This document shows, in pieces, positions 53,064 through 61,704 of a stretch of DNA of 64,000 nt. This DNA comes from Streptomyces sp. ISL-96 (GTDB taxonomy: Bacteria; Actinomycetota; Actinomycetes; Streptomycetales; Streptomycetaceae). The stretch is from the NCBI RefSeq assembly GCF_018614035.1, contig NZ_JAGGPA010000034.1, positions 62,001 through 126,000 on the forward strand, in the 5' to 3' direction. Position 1 is the stretch's first letter. Every line of letters starts with the position of its first letter. The notes below the pieces were generated by a model that saw only the letters and a list, made by a program, of their open reading frames with translations, ran no database searches and was not told where the DNA came from. The position numbers and the translations under genes were made by a program.

Positions 53064-54911
53064 CTACTCACGGTCTTCCGCGGTGGAGCGGCGGCGCATG
53101 GCGACGAAGGCCCCGAGTCCCGCGGCGAGGACGACGGCAACGCCGATACCGATGACGAGACCGGTGGAGGCGGCGCCGCCCTCCTCGGAGGTGGCGTTCA
53201 CGTCGGCGGGCACGGCGGACCACCAGCTCCAGTAGCCGTCCTGGCCCCACAGATTGCCGCCGGACTCGGGCATTGTCGTGATCGCCCTGATCTGGTCGGT
53301 ACGGTACGCCTCGACCGCGTTCGGGTACGCCATGACATTCATGTACCCCGTGTCGTAAAGCCGCGACTGCATCTGCTTGACGAGATCGGCGCGCTTGGCC
53401 TGGTCGTACTCCGCGGTCTGCTTCGCGTAGAGCTCGTCGAACTTCTTGTCGCAGATGAAGTTGTCGGTCGCGCCGGTGTCCTTGGGCGTGGACGGCAGCG
53501 CGGCGCAGGTGTGGATGGAGAGGACGAAGTCGGGATCGGGGTTGACGGACCAGCCGTCGAAGGCCAGGTCGTACTCGCCGGCCAGCCAGGGGTCGGAGAC
53601 GTTGTCGCGGCAGTCGACCTTCAGGCCGATGCCGAGCTCGCCCCACCACTCCTGCATGTACTTGCCGATGGCCTTGTCGTTCGGGTCGGTGGCGTGGCAC
53701 AGGATGCGGAAGTCGAGCGGCTTCCCGTCCTTGCCGACGCGCTTGCCCGCGCCGTTCTTCTTGTAGCCCGCCTCGTCGAGGAGCGCGGCCGCCTTGGCCG
53801 GGTCGTACGCGATCTTCTGACCTTCGGCCGGCTTCCAGTGGTACGCCGAGAAGCGCGGCGGGATGTAACCCTCGCCCTCGACGGCGTGGCCCTGGAACAC
53901 CTTGTCGATGATGGTCTTGCGGTCGGTGGCGGCGAAGAGGGCCCGGCGCACCTTCGGGTTCAGCAGCGCGGGGTGGCCGTTGCCGAACTTCTCGCCGTTC
54001 TTCGCCCTGGCGCCCGGGTTGGTGGCGAGCGCGTAGAAGCGGCGGCCCGGGGCGTCGTTGACCTTGATGTTCTTGGCCTTCGCCAGGGACGCGGCCTGCG
54101 CGGGCGTGAGGTTGGACGCGAAGGACACCTCGCCCTTCTGGAGCGCGGCGACGGCCGCGTCACCGTCCTTGTAGTACTTCAGGACCAGCTCGTCGAACTT
54201 CGGGGCGCCGCGCCAGAACTTCTTGTTCGGCTTGAACTTGACGTACCGGTCGACCTTGTAGTCCGTGAGGATGAACGGCCCGTTGCCTACGATGGGGAAC
54301 TTCTTGTCGTTGTTGAACTTCGAGAAGTCGCCGACCTTCTCCCACTCGTGCTTGGGGAGGATCGGCACGTCGAGCGCGGCCATGGTGGCCTGCGGCTTCT
54401 TCAGCTCGATGACCAGCTGGGTGGGGCTGGGGGCGGTGACCTTCTTGAAGTTGGCGACGAAGCTGCCGTTGGCGGTGGCCGCGCCCTCGTCCTTCATCAT
54501 CGTGTTGAACGTCCAGGCGGCGTCCTCGGCGGTGGCCTGTTCGCCGTCGGACCAGTTCGAGTCCTCGCGGATGGTGTACGTCCACGTCAGCTTGTCCGGG
54601 GACGGCTCCCACTTGGTGGCGAGGCCCGGGATCGCGTGGTTGTCCTTGGGGGAGTAGTTCGTCAGGTTCTCGTAGATCAGCCGGTGGACGGTGGTGGAGA
54701 CCAGGCGCTGAGCCAGGAACGGGCTGAGGGAGTCGACGCTCTGCGAGACCGCGACAGTCAGCGTCCGCGAGCCGTCTGCTCGCGCCTCCTGCGGTGCGGG
54801 ATTCAGCGGGGTCGCGGCTCCGGCGGTCAGGGCCAGGGCGGTGGCTCCGACGGCAAGCAGCGTTCGGATTCGGGTGGCGGGCCGGGTACTGCGCGGAACT
54901 GTGATTTCCAT
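53064..54911 (-). CDS. Oligopeptide/peptide ABC transporter substrate-binding protein with C-terminal membrane anchor
   Basis: A 615-residue family 5 extracellular solute-binding protein. A Sec-type signal (TRIRTLLAVGATALALTAGA) has no lipobox cysteine. The binding domain runs through SQSVDSLSPFLAQRLVSTTV to SGGNLWGQDGYWSWW. The last 35 residues are a transmembrane helix (GLVIGIGVAVVLAAGLGAFV) with an RRR stop-transfer signal, so the protein is probably membrane-tethered by its C-terminus. ATG 54911 is preferred over 54935 because it is preceded by AAGG. It is first gene of the transporter operon. Ligand unknown; Opp context suggests peptides. Confidence 0.88.
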   Translation of the reverse strand: MEITVPRSTRPATRIRTLLAVGATALALTAGAATPLNPAPQEARADGSRTLTVAVSQSVDSLSPFLAQRLVSTTVHRLIYENLTNYSPKDNHAIPGLATKWEPSPDKLTWTYTIREDSNWSDGEQATAEDAAWTFNTMMKDEGAATANGSFVANFKKVTAPSPTQLVIELKKPQATMAALDVPILPKHEWEKVGDFSKFNNDKKFPIVGNGPFILTDYKVDRYVKFKPNKKFWRGAPKFDELVLKYYKDGDAAVAALQKGEVSFASNLTPAQAASLAKAKNIKVNDAPGRRFYALATNPGARAKNGEKFGNGHPALLNPKVRRALFAATDRKTIIDKVFQGHAVEGEGYIPPRFSAYHWKPAEGQKIAYDPAKAAALLDEAGYKKNGAGKRVGKDGKPLDFRILCHATDPNDKAIGKYMQEWWGELGIGLKVDCRDNVSDPWLAGEYDLAFDGWSVNPDPDFVLSIHTCAALPSTPKDTGATDNFICDKKFDELYAKQTAEYDQAKRADLVKQMQSRLYDTGYMNVMAYPNAVEAYRTDQIRAITTMPESGGNLWGQDGYWSWWSAVPADVNATSEEGGAASTGLVIGIGVAVVLAAGLGAFVAMRRRSTAEDRE

Positions 54912-55223
54912 GGGACCTTGACCTCGTGTCATCACTCGCTCGGAGAAGGCGTGTTGAACACTGATGTCGAGCTGGTGAAGCGAAGGTTTATCAGCGCCGG
55001 TCCGGCCACGTCAACGATGTCCGAAACCCCGTGTGTACTGCGGGAATGCCTGGGCGAAGCCACCGGGCGCGCCCCGTGGAAGCGTTTCGCGCCCTCATTG
55101 GTCTATACCCTTGTTGCCCTACTGGTGAGGATCTGGCGGAGGTTGAGAACGCCCATAGGGGCCTGCGCGATCCGGTTTGGTAATTTGAGCGACTTCACCA
55201 TCTGTTTCTCGGGGGACCCCTTC
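54912..55223. other. Divergent intergenic region upstream of the opp operon
   Basis: A 312-bp region between divergent genes. Apart from the operator-like site listed separately it has no recognised gene or structured RNA, and is relatively AT-richer near 54950-55000 and 55090-55210, as expected for promoters. Confidence 0.4.
55099..55110. promoter_or_regulatory. GntR/HutC-type operator candidate
   Basis: TGGTCTATACCC contains GTCTATAC, which fits the general HutC-subfamily pattern GT-N-TA-N-AC, and is close to the DasR site TGGTCTAGACCA (two mismatches). It lies 188 bp from the opp operon start and 113 bp from the start of the divergent gene. Confidence 0.35.
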
Positions 55224-55832
55224 ATGAGCCAGCCCTGGCAGCCGCAGTACAACCCGGGCAACCAGCCGCCCGTACCCCCACAGCCACCGGCGCCCCCACA
55301 GGGCTTCGGCGCACCGCCGGCCCCTGGGCAGTTCCCGATGCAGTCCGGGTACCCCTATCAGGCGCCGTACGGACCGCGGCCGAGATCCGGCAACCCGGTC
55401 GGCGCGTTCTTCCTCGGGCTTCTGGTCTCGATGGTCATCGCGGCGCTCTACAGCTTCGTCCTGTACGCCACGTACGAAGACTTGACGAAAAACACGGGCT
55501 TGACCCTGTACGTGGTCCACGCCCTGCTGAATGGAGCGGCCGTCGGTGCCGTGGTCGGCCTGGTGGGCCGCAGCAGCGTCGGAGCCCGCATCGGCGGCGT
55601 CATCGTGGCCATGCTCGGCACCTTCTTCGGCGACACCAACGGCGTCGTGCTCATCACCGCCGACACCGGCTTCTATGCCTTCAAGAGCATGATGCAGGAC
55701 TCGCCCTTCTACCCCGCCGAGGCGTGGTGGGGCAGCGGGACCGACGGCGAATGGCACGCCCTGCTCGGCCTTGTGGCCGCCGCGGCCGCCGCCTGGGGTC
55801 TGGCTTTCCTCATCGGCAGAAGTCGCCGCTGA
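55224..55832 (+). CDS. Proline-rich membrane protein, hypothetical
   Basis: A 202-residue protein. The first 60 residues are P/Q/G/Y-rich; three to four hydrophobic segments follow (AFFLGLLVSMVIAALYSFVL, VVHALLNGAAVGAVVGLVG, GARIGGVIVAMLGTFFGD, ALLGLVAAAAAAWGLAFLIG). No catalytic motif. GGGGGA precedes the ATG. It is followed by a strong bidirectional terminator shared with the convergent DUF397 gene. Function unknown. Confidence 0.7.
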   Translation: MSQPWQPQYNPGNQPPVPPQPPAPPQGFGAPPAPGQFPMQSGYPYQAPYGPRPRSGNPVGAFFLGLLVSMVIAALYSFVLYATYEDLTKNTGLTLYVVHALLNGAAVGAVVGLVGRSSVGARIGGVIVAMLGTFFGDTNGVVLITADTGFYAFKSMMQDSPFYPAEAWWGSGTDGEWHALLGLVAAAAAAWGLAFLIGRSRR

Positions 55833-55850
55833 CACCGCGCTCGCAACGAC

Positions 55851-55883
55851 TTCGCCCCGCCGGATTTCATCCGGCGGGGCGAA
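55851..55883. terminator. Bidirectional terminator
   Basis: Perfect 15-bp stem, TTCGCCCCGCCGGAT (55851-55865) and its complement (55869-55883), with a 3-nt spacer, between two convergent genes. Confidence 0.9.
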
Positions 55884-55913
55884 GCGCTGTCACGGCAGGT
55901 CACCGCACGGCAC

Positions 55914-56147
55914 TCAGGTCAGGTCGAACTCACCGTCGCGAGCCCCGAGTACGAACGCCCGCCACTCGGCTTCCGTGTACCGCAGCACGGTCTCCGGATC
56001 CATGGACGACCTCATCGCGACGGCCCCCTCGGGCAGGTACGCGATCTCGACCCGCTCCTCGTTCTCACTCGTGCCGGGGGCGCTGTGCCACTCGACGCCA
56101 GAGATGTCGAGGGCGTACAGCTCTTCCTTCTCCTGTGCGCTCCCCAT
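55914..56147 (-). CDS. DUF397-domain protein
   Basis: A 77-residue protein with GVEWHSAPGTSENEERVEIA, AVAMRSSMDPETVLRYTEAE and EWRAFVLGARDGEFDL, the DUF397 layout. These small actinobacterial proteins are usually encoded beside an XRE-type helix-turn-helix regulator (BldB/WhiJ-like systems); none is adjacent here. Start assigned at ATG 56147. Confidence 0.8.
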   Translation of the reverse strand: MGSAQEKEELYALDISGVEWHSAPGTSENEERVEIAYLPEGAVAMRSSMDPETVLRYTEAEWRAFVLGARDGEFDLT

Positions 56148-56279
56148 CAGTCAATCTCCCTCTTGGTAACGGCCGGACGACGACGCTCCGGGCATCTTAG
56201 GCCGACCCAATATGCCGTGCGTATAAGCACCTTGGAGAAACTCACCCACACGGGGGATGACGACGAGGCTCAGGTGCTC

Positions 56280-59021
56280 CTACTGCGTCCAGCCGGGGCC
56301 GGGCTGTTGCAGGTTCTGCGGCTGGGCCGGCGGCGGCTGCTGCTGCCAGCCCTGGCCCTGCGGAGGCTGCTGCTGCGGGGCCGGCTGCTGCCAGCCCTGC
56401 CCCGGCGGGGGCGCGGCACCGGGGTGCTGCTGCGGGGCGTACCCCTGCGGGGGCTGCTGGTGCGGCACCTGCTGGGGGGCCTGCTGCTGCGGGGCGAAGC
56501 CCTGGCCCTGCTGGGTGCGGGCGATGTCCTCGGCGACGAGGGCCGCGATGTGGAAGTACGCCTCGCGGGTCTTGGGACGCATCATGTTCAGATCGACCTC
56601 GGCGCCGGCCGCGAGGTGTTCGTCGAAGGGTACGACCACGACGCCGCGGCAGCGGGTCTCGAAGTGCGCGACGATGTCGTCGACCTTGATCATCTTGCCG
56701 GTCTCGCGGACCCCGGAGATCACGGTGAGCGACCGCTGGACGAGGTCGGCGAAGCCGTTCGCGGAGAGCCAGTCGAGGGTCGTCGAGGCGCTGCTCGCAC
56801 CGTCCACGGACGGGGTCGAGATGATGATCAGCTGGTCGGCGAGGTCGAGGACTCCGCGCATCGCGCTGTAGAGCAGTCCGGTGCCCGAGTCGGTGAGGAT
56901 GATCGGGTACTGCCTGCCCAGGACTTCCAGCGCGCTGCGGTAGTCCTGGTCGTTGAAGGTGGTGGAGACCGCCGGGTCCACGTCGTTGGCGATGATTTCG
57001 AGCCCGGACGGCGCCTGCGAGGTGAAGCGGCGGATGTCCATGTAGCTGTTCAGCTGCGGGATCGCCTGCACGAGGTCACGGATGGTGGCGCCGGTCTCGC
57101 GCCGCACGCGTCGGCCGAGGGTGCCGGCGTCCGGGTTGGCGTCGATCGCGAGGATCTTGTCCTGGCGCTCGGACGCGAGCGTGGCGCCGAGCGACATGGT
57201 CGTCGTGGTCTTGCCGACGCCGCCCTTGAGGCTGATCACCGCGATCCGGTAGCACGACATCACCGGCGTACGGATCAGCGCCAGCTTGCGCTGCCGCTCC
57301 TCCTCTTCCTTCTTGGCGCCGAGCTTGAAGCGGGACGGACCCGAGTTGTTCTTACGGGCCTTGGGCTGGTTGCGCAGCAGCCGGTCGGAGGAAAGCTCGA
57401 CGGCGGCGTTGTAACCGAGCGGGGTGCCGGGCGCGGCCTGCTGCTGAGGAGCACCGGCCTGCGGTCCTGCCGGGGCGGTCCAGCCCTGGTTGCCGTAGGC
57501 GGGCGGGGCGGTGGGTTGCTGCTGCTGGGGCGCCTGTTGTGGCGCCTGCTGCTGCGGGTGCTGCTGGTACTGGGGCTGTTGGGGCTGCTGCTGCGGCTGT
57601 GCCTGCTGCTGCGGCTGAGGTTGCGGCTGTGCGGTCTGGGGGTAGCCGTAACCGGCCTGCTGCGGCGGGTAGTTGTAGCCGGGCTGCGGCTGCGCGGCCT
57701 GCGGGTGTACGGGCTGCTGCGGCTGCTGCACGGGCTGCGGCTGTCCGGCCTGAGGTGCCTGCTGCTGGGGCTGTTGAGGCTGCTGGGGATAGCCGGGCGC
57801 GGGGTAGCCGGGGTGCTGCTGCGGAGCAGGCTGCTGCTGCGCCGGCGGCAGCGGCTGGGCCGCGCCGAACGCGCCCTGCGGAGGGGCCTGGTACTGCTGC
57901 GGCTGCGGCTGGGCGAAGGGCTGCGGGTAACCGTATCCGGCGGCCTGTGCGGCCGCCGCCTGCGGATCCGGCTGTCCGGCCTGCTGCGGTGCGCCCTGCA
58001 CGGGCTGCTGTACGGGCGGCTGCGCGGGCTGGTAACCCTGCGGCAGCGGGGGAAGCTCCTGGGAAGGCTGCTGCGCGGGGTTACTCTGCGGCGGCTGAGC
58101 CTGCGCGGCCGACTGGGGTTCGGGTGCGCTGGGCGCTACTGCCGCGGACGCGGCACCAGCACCGGCTGCGCCGTTGCCGTCGCCATTGGCCTCAGCGTCC
58201 GCATCCGCCTCCGCGTCTGCCTCGGCCCGGGCATCCGTCGCCGAGCCGGAGTCAGCGCCGGCGTCGCCTTCGGCGCCGGACGCGGCCTCGGAGTCACCCG
58301 TCGCCGCCTCGTCGGTGTGCTCCTCCGCCGACTCGTCGTCATCGGAGCTGCCGAACAGCGCTGCCGCTTCGGCGTCGGCGGCGGCGTAGTTGGGCTCGGG
58401 GACCGCCTGCGCGGGGGCCCGCTGCTCGGGGACGTTCGCCTCCGGTGCGGCAGCCTGGGGCGCGTCGGCCTGCGCGCCGTCGTCGACCGGACGCAGCACG
58501 GGGAAACCGGGCGCCGGAGCCTGGGGCGCCGCGGCCGGAGCCGGGGGTTGTTGGGCCGGCGTCTGCTGCTGCGGATACCCGTAACCGCCGGACGTGTCCT
58601 GCGGCTGCTGGGGGTACCCGTAACCGCCCGGCGCGCCCTGCTGCGGGTACCCGTACCCGCCGGCCCCCTGAGGCGCGGCCTGCTGAGGCGCGCCGGGCCC
58701 CTGCTGCTGCGGAAACCCGTAACCCTGCGGAGCGCCCTGAGCGTACGGCTGCGCCTGTGCGGGGACCTGAGGCGCCTGACCCAGCGGCGGCCCGGTTGGC
58801 GGCGGCGGGGACACGTGCCCGGAGTCGCCCTGTCCACCCTGTCCGCCCTGCGCGGCTCCGCCCTGCGCGGCTCCGCTCTGCGCGGCTCCACCCCGCGTGC
58901 TCTGGTCGTACCAGGCAGGAGGCTCGTAGACGATTTCGAACTCGCCGGTGAGATCCAGCTCGCGGTCGTCCCCGTCCGAGGACTGGCCGCCGCCGTCGTA
59001 CTCGGACCGATCCCTGTTCAC
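56280..59021 (-). CDS. MinD/ParA-like ATPase with very long P/Q-rich N-terminus, type VII secretion (EspI-like)
   Basis: A 913-residue protein. Residues 1-530 are low complexity: PQG-rich repeats (YGYPQQ, QAPQ), with an acidic D/E/A block near residues 210-290. The ATPase domain has the deviant Walker A ISLKGGVGKTTTTMSLGATL, LAIDANPDAGTLGRRVRR, and LTDSGTGLLYSAMRGVLDLA. A PQ-rich tail ends WTQ. Position next to EccE and EccB fits the EspI-like ATPase of ESX loci (SCO5717-like from memory). GTG 59021 has AGGAGG 8 bases upstream. A long frame on the opposite strand is only a composition shadow. Confidence 0.82.
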   Translation of the reverse strand: MNRDRSEYDGGGQSSDGDDRELDLTGEFEIVYEPPAWYDQSTRGGAAQSGAAQGGAAQGGQGGQGDSGHVSPPPPTGPPLGQAPQVPAQAQPYAQGAPQGYGFPQQQGPGAPQQAAPQGAGGYGYPQQGAPGGYGYPQQPQDTSGGYGYPQQQTPAQQPPAPAAAPQAPAPGFPVLRPVDDGAQADAPQAAAPEANVPEQRAPAQAVPEPNYAAADAEAAALFGSSDDDESAEEHTDEAATGDSEAASGAEGDAGADSGSATDARAEADAEADADAEANGDGNGAAGAGAASAAVAPSAPEPQSAAQAQPPQSNPAQQPSQELPPLPQGYQPAQPPVQQPVQGAPQQAGQPDPQAAAAQAAGYGYPQPFAQPQPQQYQAPPQGAFGAAQPLPPAQQQPAPQQHPGYPAPGYPQQPQQPQQQAPQAGQPQPVQQPQQPVHPQAAQPQPGYNYPPQQAGYGYPQTAQPQPQPQQQAQPQQQPQQPQYQQHPQQQAPQQAPQQQQPTAPPAYGNQGWTAPAGPQAGAPQQQAAPGTPLGYNAAVELSSDRLLRNQPKARKNNSGPSRFKLGAKKEEEERQRKLALIRTPVMSCYRIAVISLKGGVGKTTTTMSLGATLASERQDKILAIDANPDAGTLGRRVRRETGATIRDLVQAIPQLNSYMDIRRFTSQAPSGLEIIANDVDPAVSTTFNDQDYRSALEVLGRQYPIILTDSGTGLLYSAMRGVLDLADQLIIISTPSVDGASSASTTLDWLSANGFADLVQRSLTVISGVRETGKMIKVDDIVAHFETRCRGVVVVPFDEHLAAGAEVDLNMMRPKTREAYFHIAALVAEDIARTQQGQGFAPQQQAPQQVPHQQPPQGYAPQQHPGAAPPPGQGWQQPAPQQQPPQGQGWQQQPPPAQPQNLQQPGPGWTQ

Positions 59022-59235
59022 TGCTTTGCCTCCTGGTCAGCCACTGCTGCTGGCGTCGTCGCGGTCGGGCGGATGGGGTGGCGCGTTCCTACGCGGCTGC
59101 GACGTTCACCGCATCACCAGAAGACTAATCTTTCGCCCCACGGTACGGAAAAGCGCCCTTGCGTGCGGACCGGCCCCACTGTTCCCCCGGAGCCCGGCCC
59201 GGCCCGCCCCCACCCGCGACGCCCGGCGCGGGACG

Positions 59236-60075
59236 CTAGTCCAGGCGGCGGGCCATACCGAGCAGGCCCGTCTCCGCGTCCGTGGCCTCGGTCATGACGT
59301 ACTTGCGGTGCTTGCGTGTGCACCACAGCGCGACGTTGTCGGAGAGCGTCGGCAGCATGTCCACGTGCTCCGCCGGGATGCCGAGGATCTCCCGTACGAC
59401 CTCGGTCTCCTGCGGCGAAATGCGCTGGATCCCGACCAACTGCGCCTGCGCCAGCCAGCGCGGCGCGTGCTCGCCCACGAACGGCAGCACGGTCACCACG
59501 GCCTGCCACGGCAGCGACGTCACGCGCCCACGCGGCGGACGTACGCCGCAGTCGCGGATCAGCACCACCGGGCTGGAGACCGAAGGACCCTGCGCCGGAA
59601 CCCGCCCCACCGGATAGATCGTCATGCACTGCTGACCGCCGCCCGCCGCCTGGGCCAGCTGCTGCCAGGCCTGCGGGCGGCCGGTCTCGACCGCCACGCG
59701 CGCACCCGTCGCGGCCGAGCGCAGCGCCAGCACCTGTGCCATCCACAGGCCGCCCACGACGACGACGTCGAAGGCGGTGGGACGGGCCAGGCCGAGCACC
59801 GCCGGCTGGGAGGCGGTGTCGGTGCCGATGATGACGCCGTCGTCGCCGATGGGCATGCTGATCGCCGCGATTTCCTCGGCGGTGACGACATGACGGGTAC
59901 GGCGCGGTCCGCGCAGCCCGAACCCCGGGCTGAAGATGCGCCGTTGCTGCGCAGGCGTCTCCGGCCGGATGATCGGGATCAGGCCGGTGTCGGTGGGCGA
60001 GGCCACGTGCGCGGGTGTGCGGGCGGGTTCCTGGCCGCGCTGACCCGGGTTCATGGTCGGTGTGGGGTAGGACAT
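59236..60075 (-). CDS. Uncharacterised type VII secretion-locus protein
   Basis: A 279-residue protein I cannot assign to a named component. After a proline/threonine-rich start it has RRTRHVVTAEEIAAISMPIG, TAFDVVVVGGLWMAQVLALR and SLPWQAVVTVLPFVGEHAPR, and no membrane helix. ATG 60075 overlaps the EccE stop by one base (TGATG) and has GGAGG 9 bases upstream, so it is coupled to eccE and probably works in the same machine. Confidence 0.8.
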   Translation of the reverse strand: MSYPTPTMNPGQRGQEPARTPAHVASPTDTGLIPIIRPETPAQQRRIFSPGFGLRGPRRTRHVVTAEEIAAISMPIGDDGVIIGTDTASQPAVLGLARPTAFDVVVVGGLWMAQVLALRSAATGARVAVETGRPQAWQQLAQAAGGGQQCMTIYPVGRVPAQGPSVSSPVVLIRDCGVRPPRGRVTSLPWQAVVTVLPFVGEHAPRWLAQAQLVGIQRISPQETEVVREILGIPAEHVDMLPTLSDNVALWCTRKHRKYVMTEATDAETGLLGMARRLD

Positions 60076-61406
60076 CAGTAGGTACCTCCGAGCGGCAGGG
60101 TGGCGAGTGCTCCGGGGACCTGTTCCCGGTCGAGACGCACCAGGCCGACCTTGGACGCGCTCGCGGCACGCTCCAAGTCCCGCCGTACCTGGCCGAGTTC
60201 GTTCTCGCCGCGCCCGGTGATGCGCACATGTCCGGTGACGGAGACGCCCCGGTTGCCGGCCTTGCTCAGGGTCATGCTGAACGTCGTCGCGAGGACGGGA
60301 AGCGAGGTGAACTGCGTGATGAGACGCGGCAGTGCGACGCCGCCGTCCCCCAGCTGCGGCCAGCGGGAGATCCAGTAGGTCGAGTGCCACCGGTCGTCGA
60401 CGCGCCAGCTGCGCACCGATTCGACCGTACGCCGTTGAGCCGGGCGGCCGTCCTGACCGCGCTGCGCGTTGTTGGCCCGCGGGTTGAGGCAGCTCGACGT
60501 CGCGAGCGCCTGTACGAGCTCGTTCTCGTCGAGGATCGTCGCCTCGAAGCCCGCTCCGGCCAGCCGGCTCGCCAACTGGTCCGCCACGCGCAGCAGCGCG
60601 CGCTGGGTGCCGGGGACGCCGTCGCCGCGCGCTTCCACCGCCTCGGGGCACAGTTCCGGGTCGAGCTTGAGGGCGACCCAGGTGAGGCGGAGCGCGGGAG
60701 AACCGGCCTGGGCCTGGAGGGGCCCGTACGACCGTGCTGCGACGGACTGCTGCGGCAGATGGGGTGCGGGCGCCGGCTGGGTGTGCTGTACGACCTGGGC
60801 GGAGGCGAGCTTGATGCCGTCGACCTCAAGGGCGTCCTGGACCAGCTGGAGCGGCAGTTGGCGCCCGGCGAATCCGGGGCGCAGCGGCTCGTCGCCCGGC
60901 TGCACGAACAGCACGGCGGTCAGGAAGGACCCGTCGCCGATCATGCCGATCGAGCGGTCGTCACGGGACACGAAGGTGTACGTCCGCAGGGCGGGGTCGC
61001 ACTCCACGGTCGGGGCCAGCATCGGATCCGTACCCGGCGGGACGGGCAGCTTGGCCTCGCGCTGGCGGCGCTTGAGGGAGCGGGCCGTCTCGTACCACTC
61101 GGGCAGCGGCCGGTGGTGGCGGCGCAGGACCGCCAGGAGCAGCAGCAGCGCGGCGACGGCGCCGGCCGGGGCGAGCAGCCACCGCTCGGCGGTGACCCAG
61201 GCGGCCAGCATGACGGCCGCCGCCAGCTCGACCAGGATCAGCTGCTGGAGGCGCAACGGACCCATGCCGCCGGGGTGGGGCAGCGTGCGCGGCGCCGCGG
61301 AGGCGGAGGTGGCGGCGGCGGGAGCCGGGGGCGGCGCGGCTCTGCGGCCACGGCCCGGTTGCTGCTGTGCGCGGCGTCCGCGCCGAGTGCTCGTAGCGCT
61401 GGTCAT
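60075..61406 (-). CDS. eccE: Type VII secretion protein EccE
   Basis: About 443 residues. A basic start with GRRAQQQPGRGRRAAPPPAP is followed by two adjacent transmembrane helices (QLILVELAAAVMLAAWVTA; WLLAPAGAVAALLLLLAVL), then a cytoplasmic/periplasmic domain with FVSRDDRSIGMIGDGSFLTA and WRVDDRWHSTYWISRWPQLG, as in EccE. EccE is a membrane subunit of the ESX channel. ATG 61406 is preferred; 61418 is an in-frame alternative. It is divergent from eccB. Confidence 0.85.
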   Translation of the reverse strand: MTSATSTRRGRRAQQQPGRGRRAAPPPAPAAATSASAAPRTLPHPGGMGPLRLQQLILVELAAAVMLAAWVTAERWLLAPAGAVAALLLLLAVLRRHHRPLPEWYETARSLKRRQREAKLPVPPGTDPMLAPTVECDPALRTYTFVSRDDRSIGMIGDGSFLTAVLFVQPGDEPLRPGFAGRQLPLQLVQDALEVDGIKLASAQVVQHTQPAPAPHLPQQSVAARSYGPLQAQAGSPALRLTWVALKLDPELCPEAVEARGDGVPGTQRALLRVADQLASRLAGAGFEATILDENELVQALATSSCLNPRANNAQRGQDGRPAQRRTVESVRSWRVDDRWHSTYWISRWPQLGDGGVALPRLITQFTSLPVLATTFSMTLSKAGNRGVSVTGHVRITGRGENELGQVRRDLERAASASKVGLVRLDREQVPGALATLPLGGTY

Positions 61407-61488
61407 CCCCCGGGACATCCCTTTCGCGAAGTGGTGGCCGTCGTCGGTGCGGAACCCTCTGCCGGATCCCAGCGACGGGGCCTGGGGC

Positions 61489-61511
61489 CACAATTGCCCA
61501 CGTCAGTTGTG
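61489..61511. promoter_or_regulatory. Imperfect inverted repeat in the eccE-eccB divergent promoter region
   Basis: CACAATTG (61489-61496) and CAGTTGTG (61504-61511) are inverted repeats with one mismatch and a 7-nt spacer, in the 298 bp between divergent eccE and eccB. Possible common operator; no confident -10/-35 visible. Confidence 0.3.
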
Positions 61512-61704
61512 CGAGTGGTCACGGTACCCGTTGATGAACACGGGGCGACACACGTGCCGGAGTACGAAATGGCACAGGCCTGTGAAGATGCGGCGGGGAC
61601 CGCATACCTGGTGGATCACGGTCGTGCGGCGCAGTGCATAGTAGGTGGCCTGTTCGGCCGCTGAAGCAGCCTTTACGCACGACCAAAACGGGAGAGCCAG
61701 GACC

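Noticed and set aside
52185..55223. Long plus-strand frame joined to the gene at 55224-55832
   Set aside because: The upstream part is antisense to the opp permease and binding-protein genes; only the part from 55224 has a ribosome-binding site and sensible protein.
56085..59297. 1070-residue open frame on the plus strand
   Set aside because: Antisense to the EspI-like ATPase; leucine/glycine/arginine low-complexity product mirroring the P/Q-rich region.
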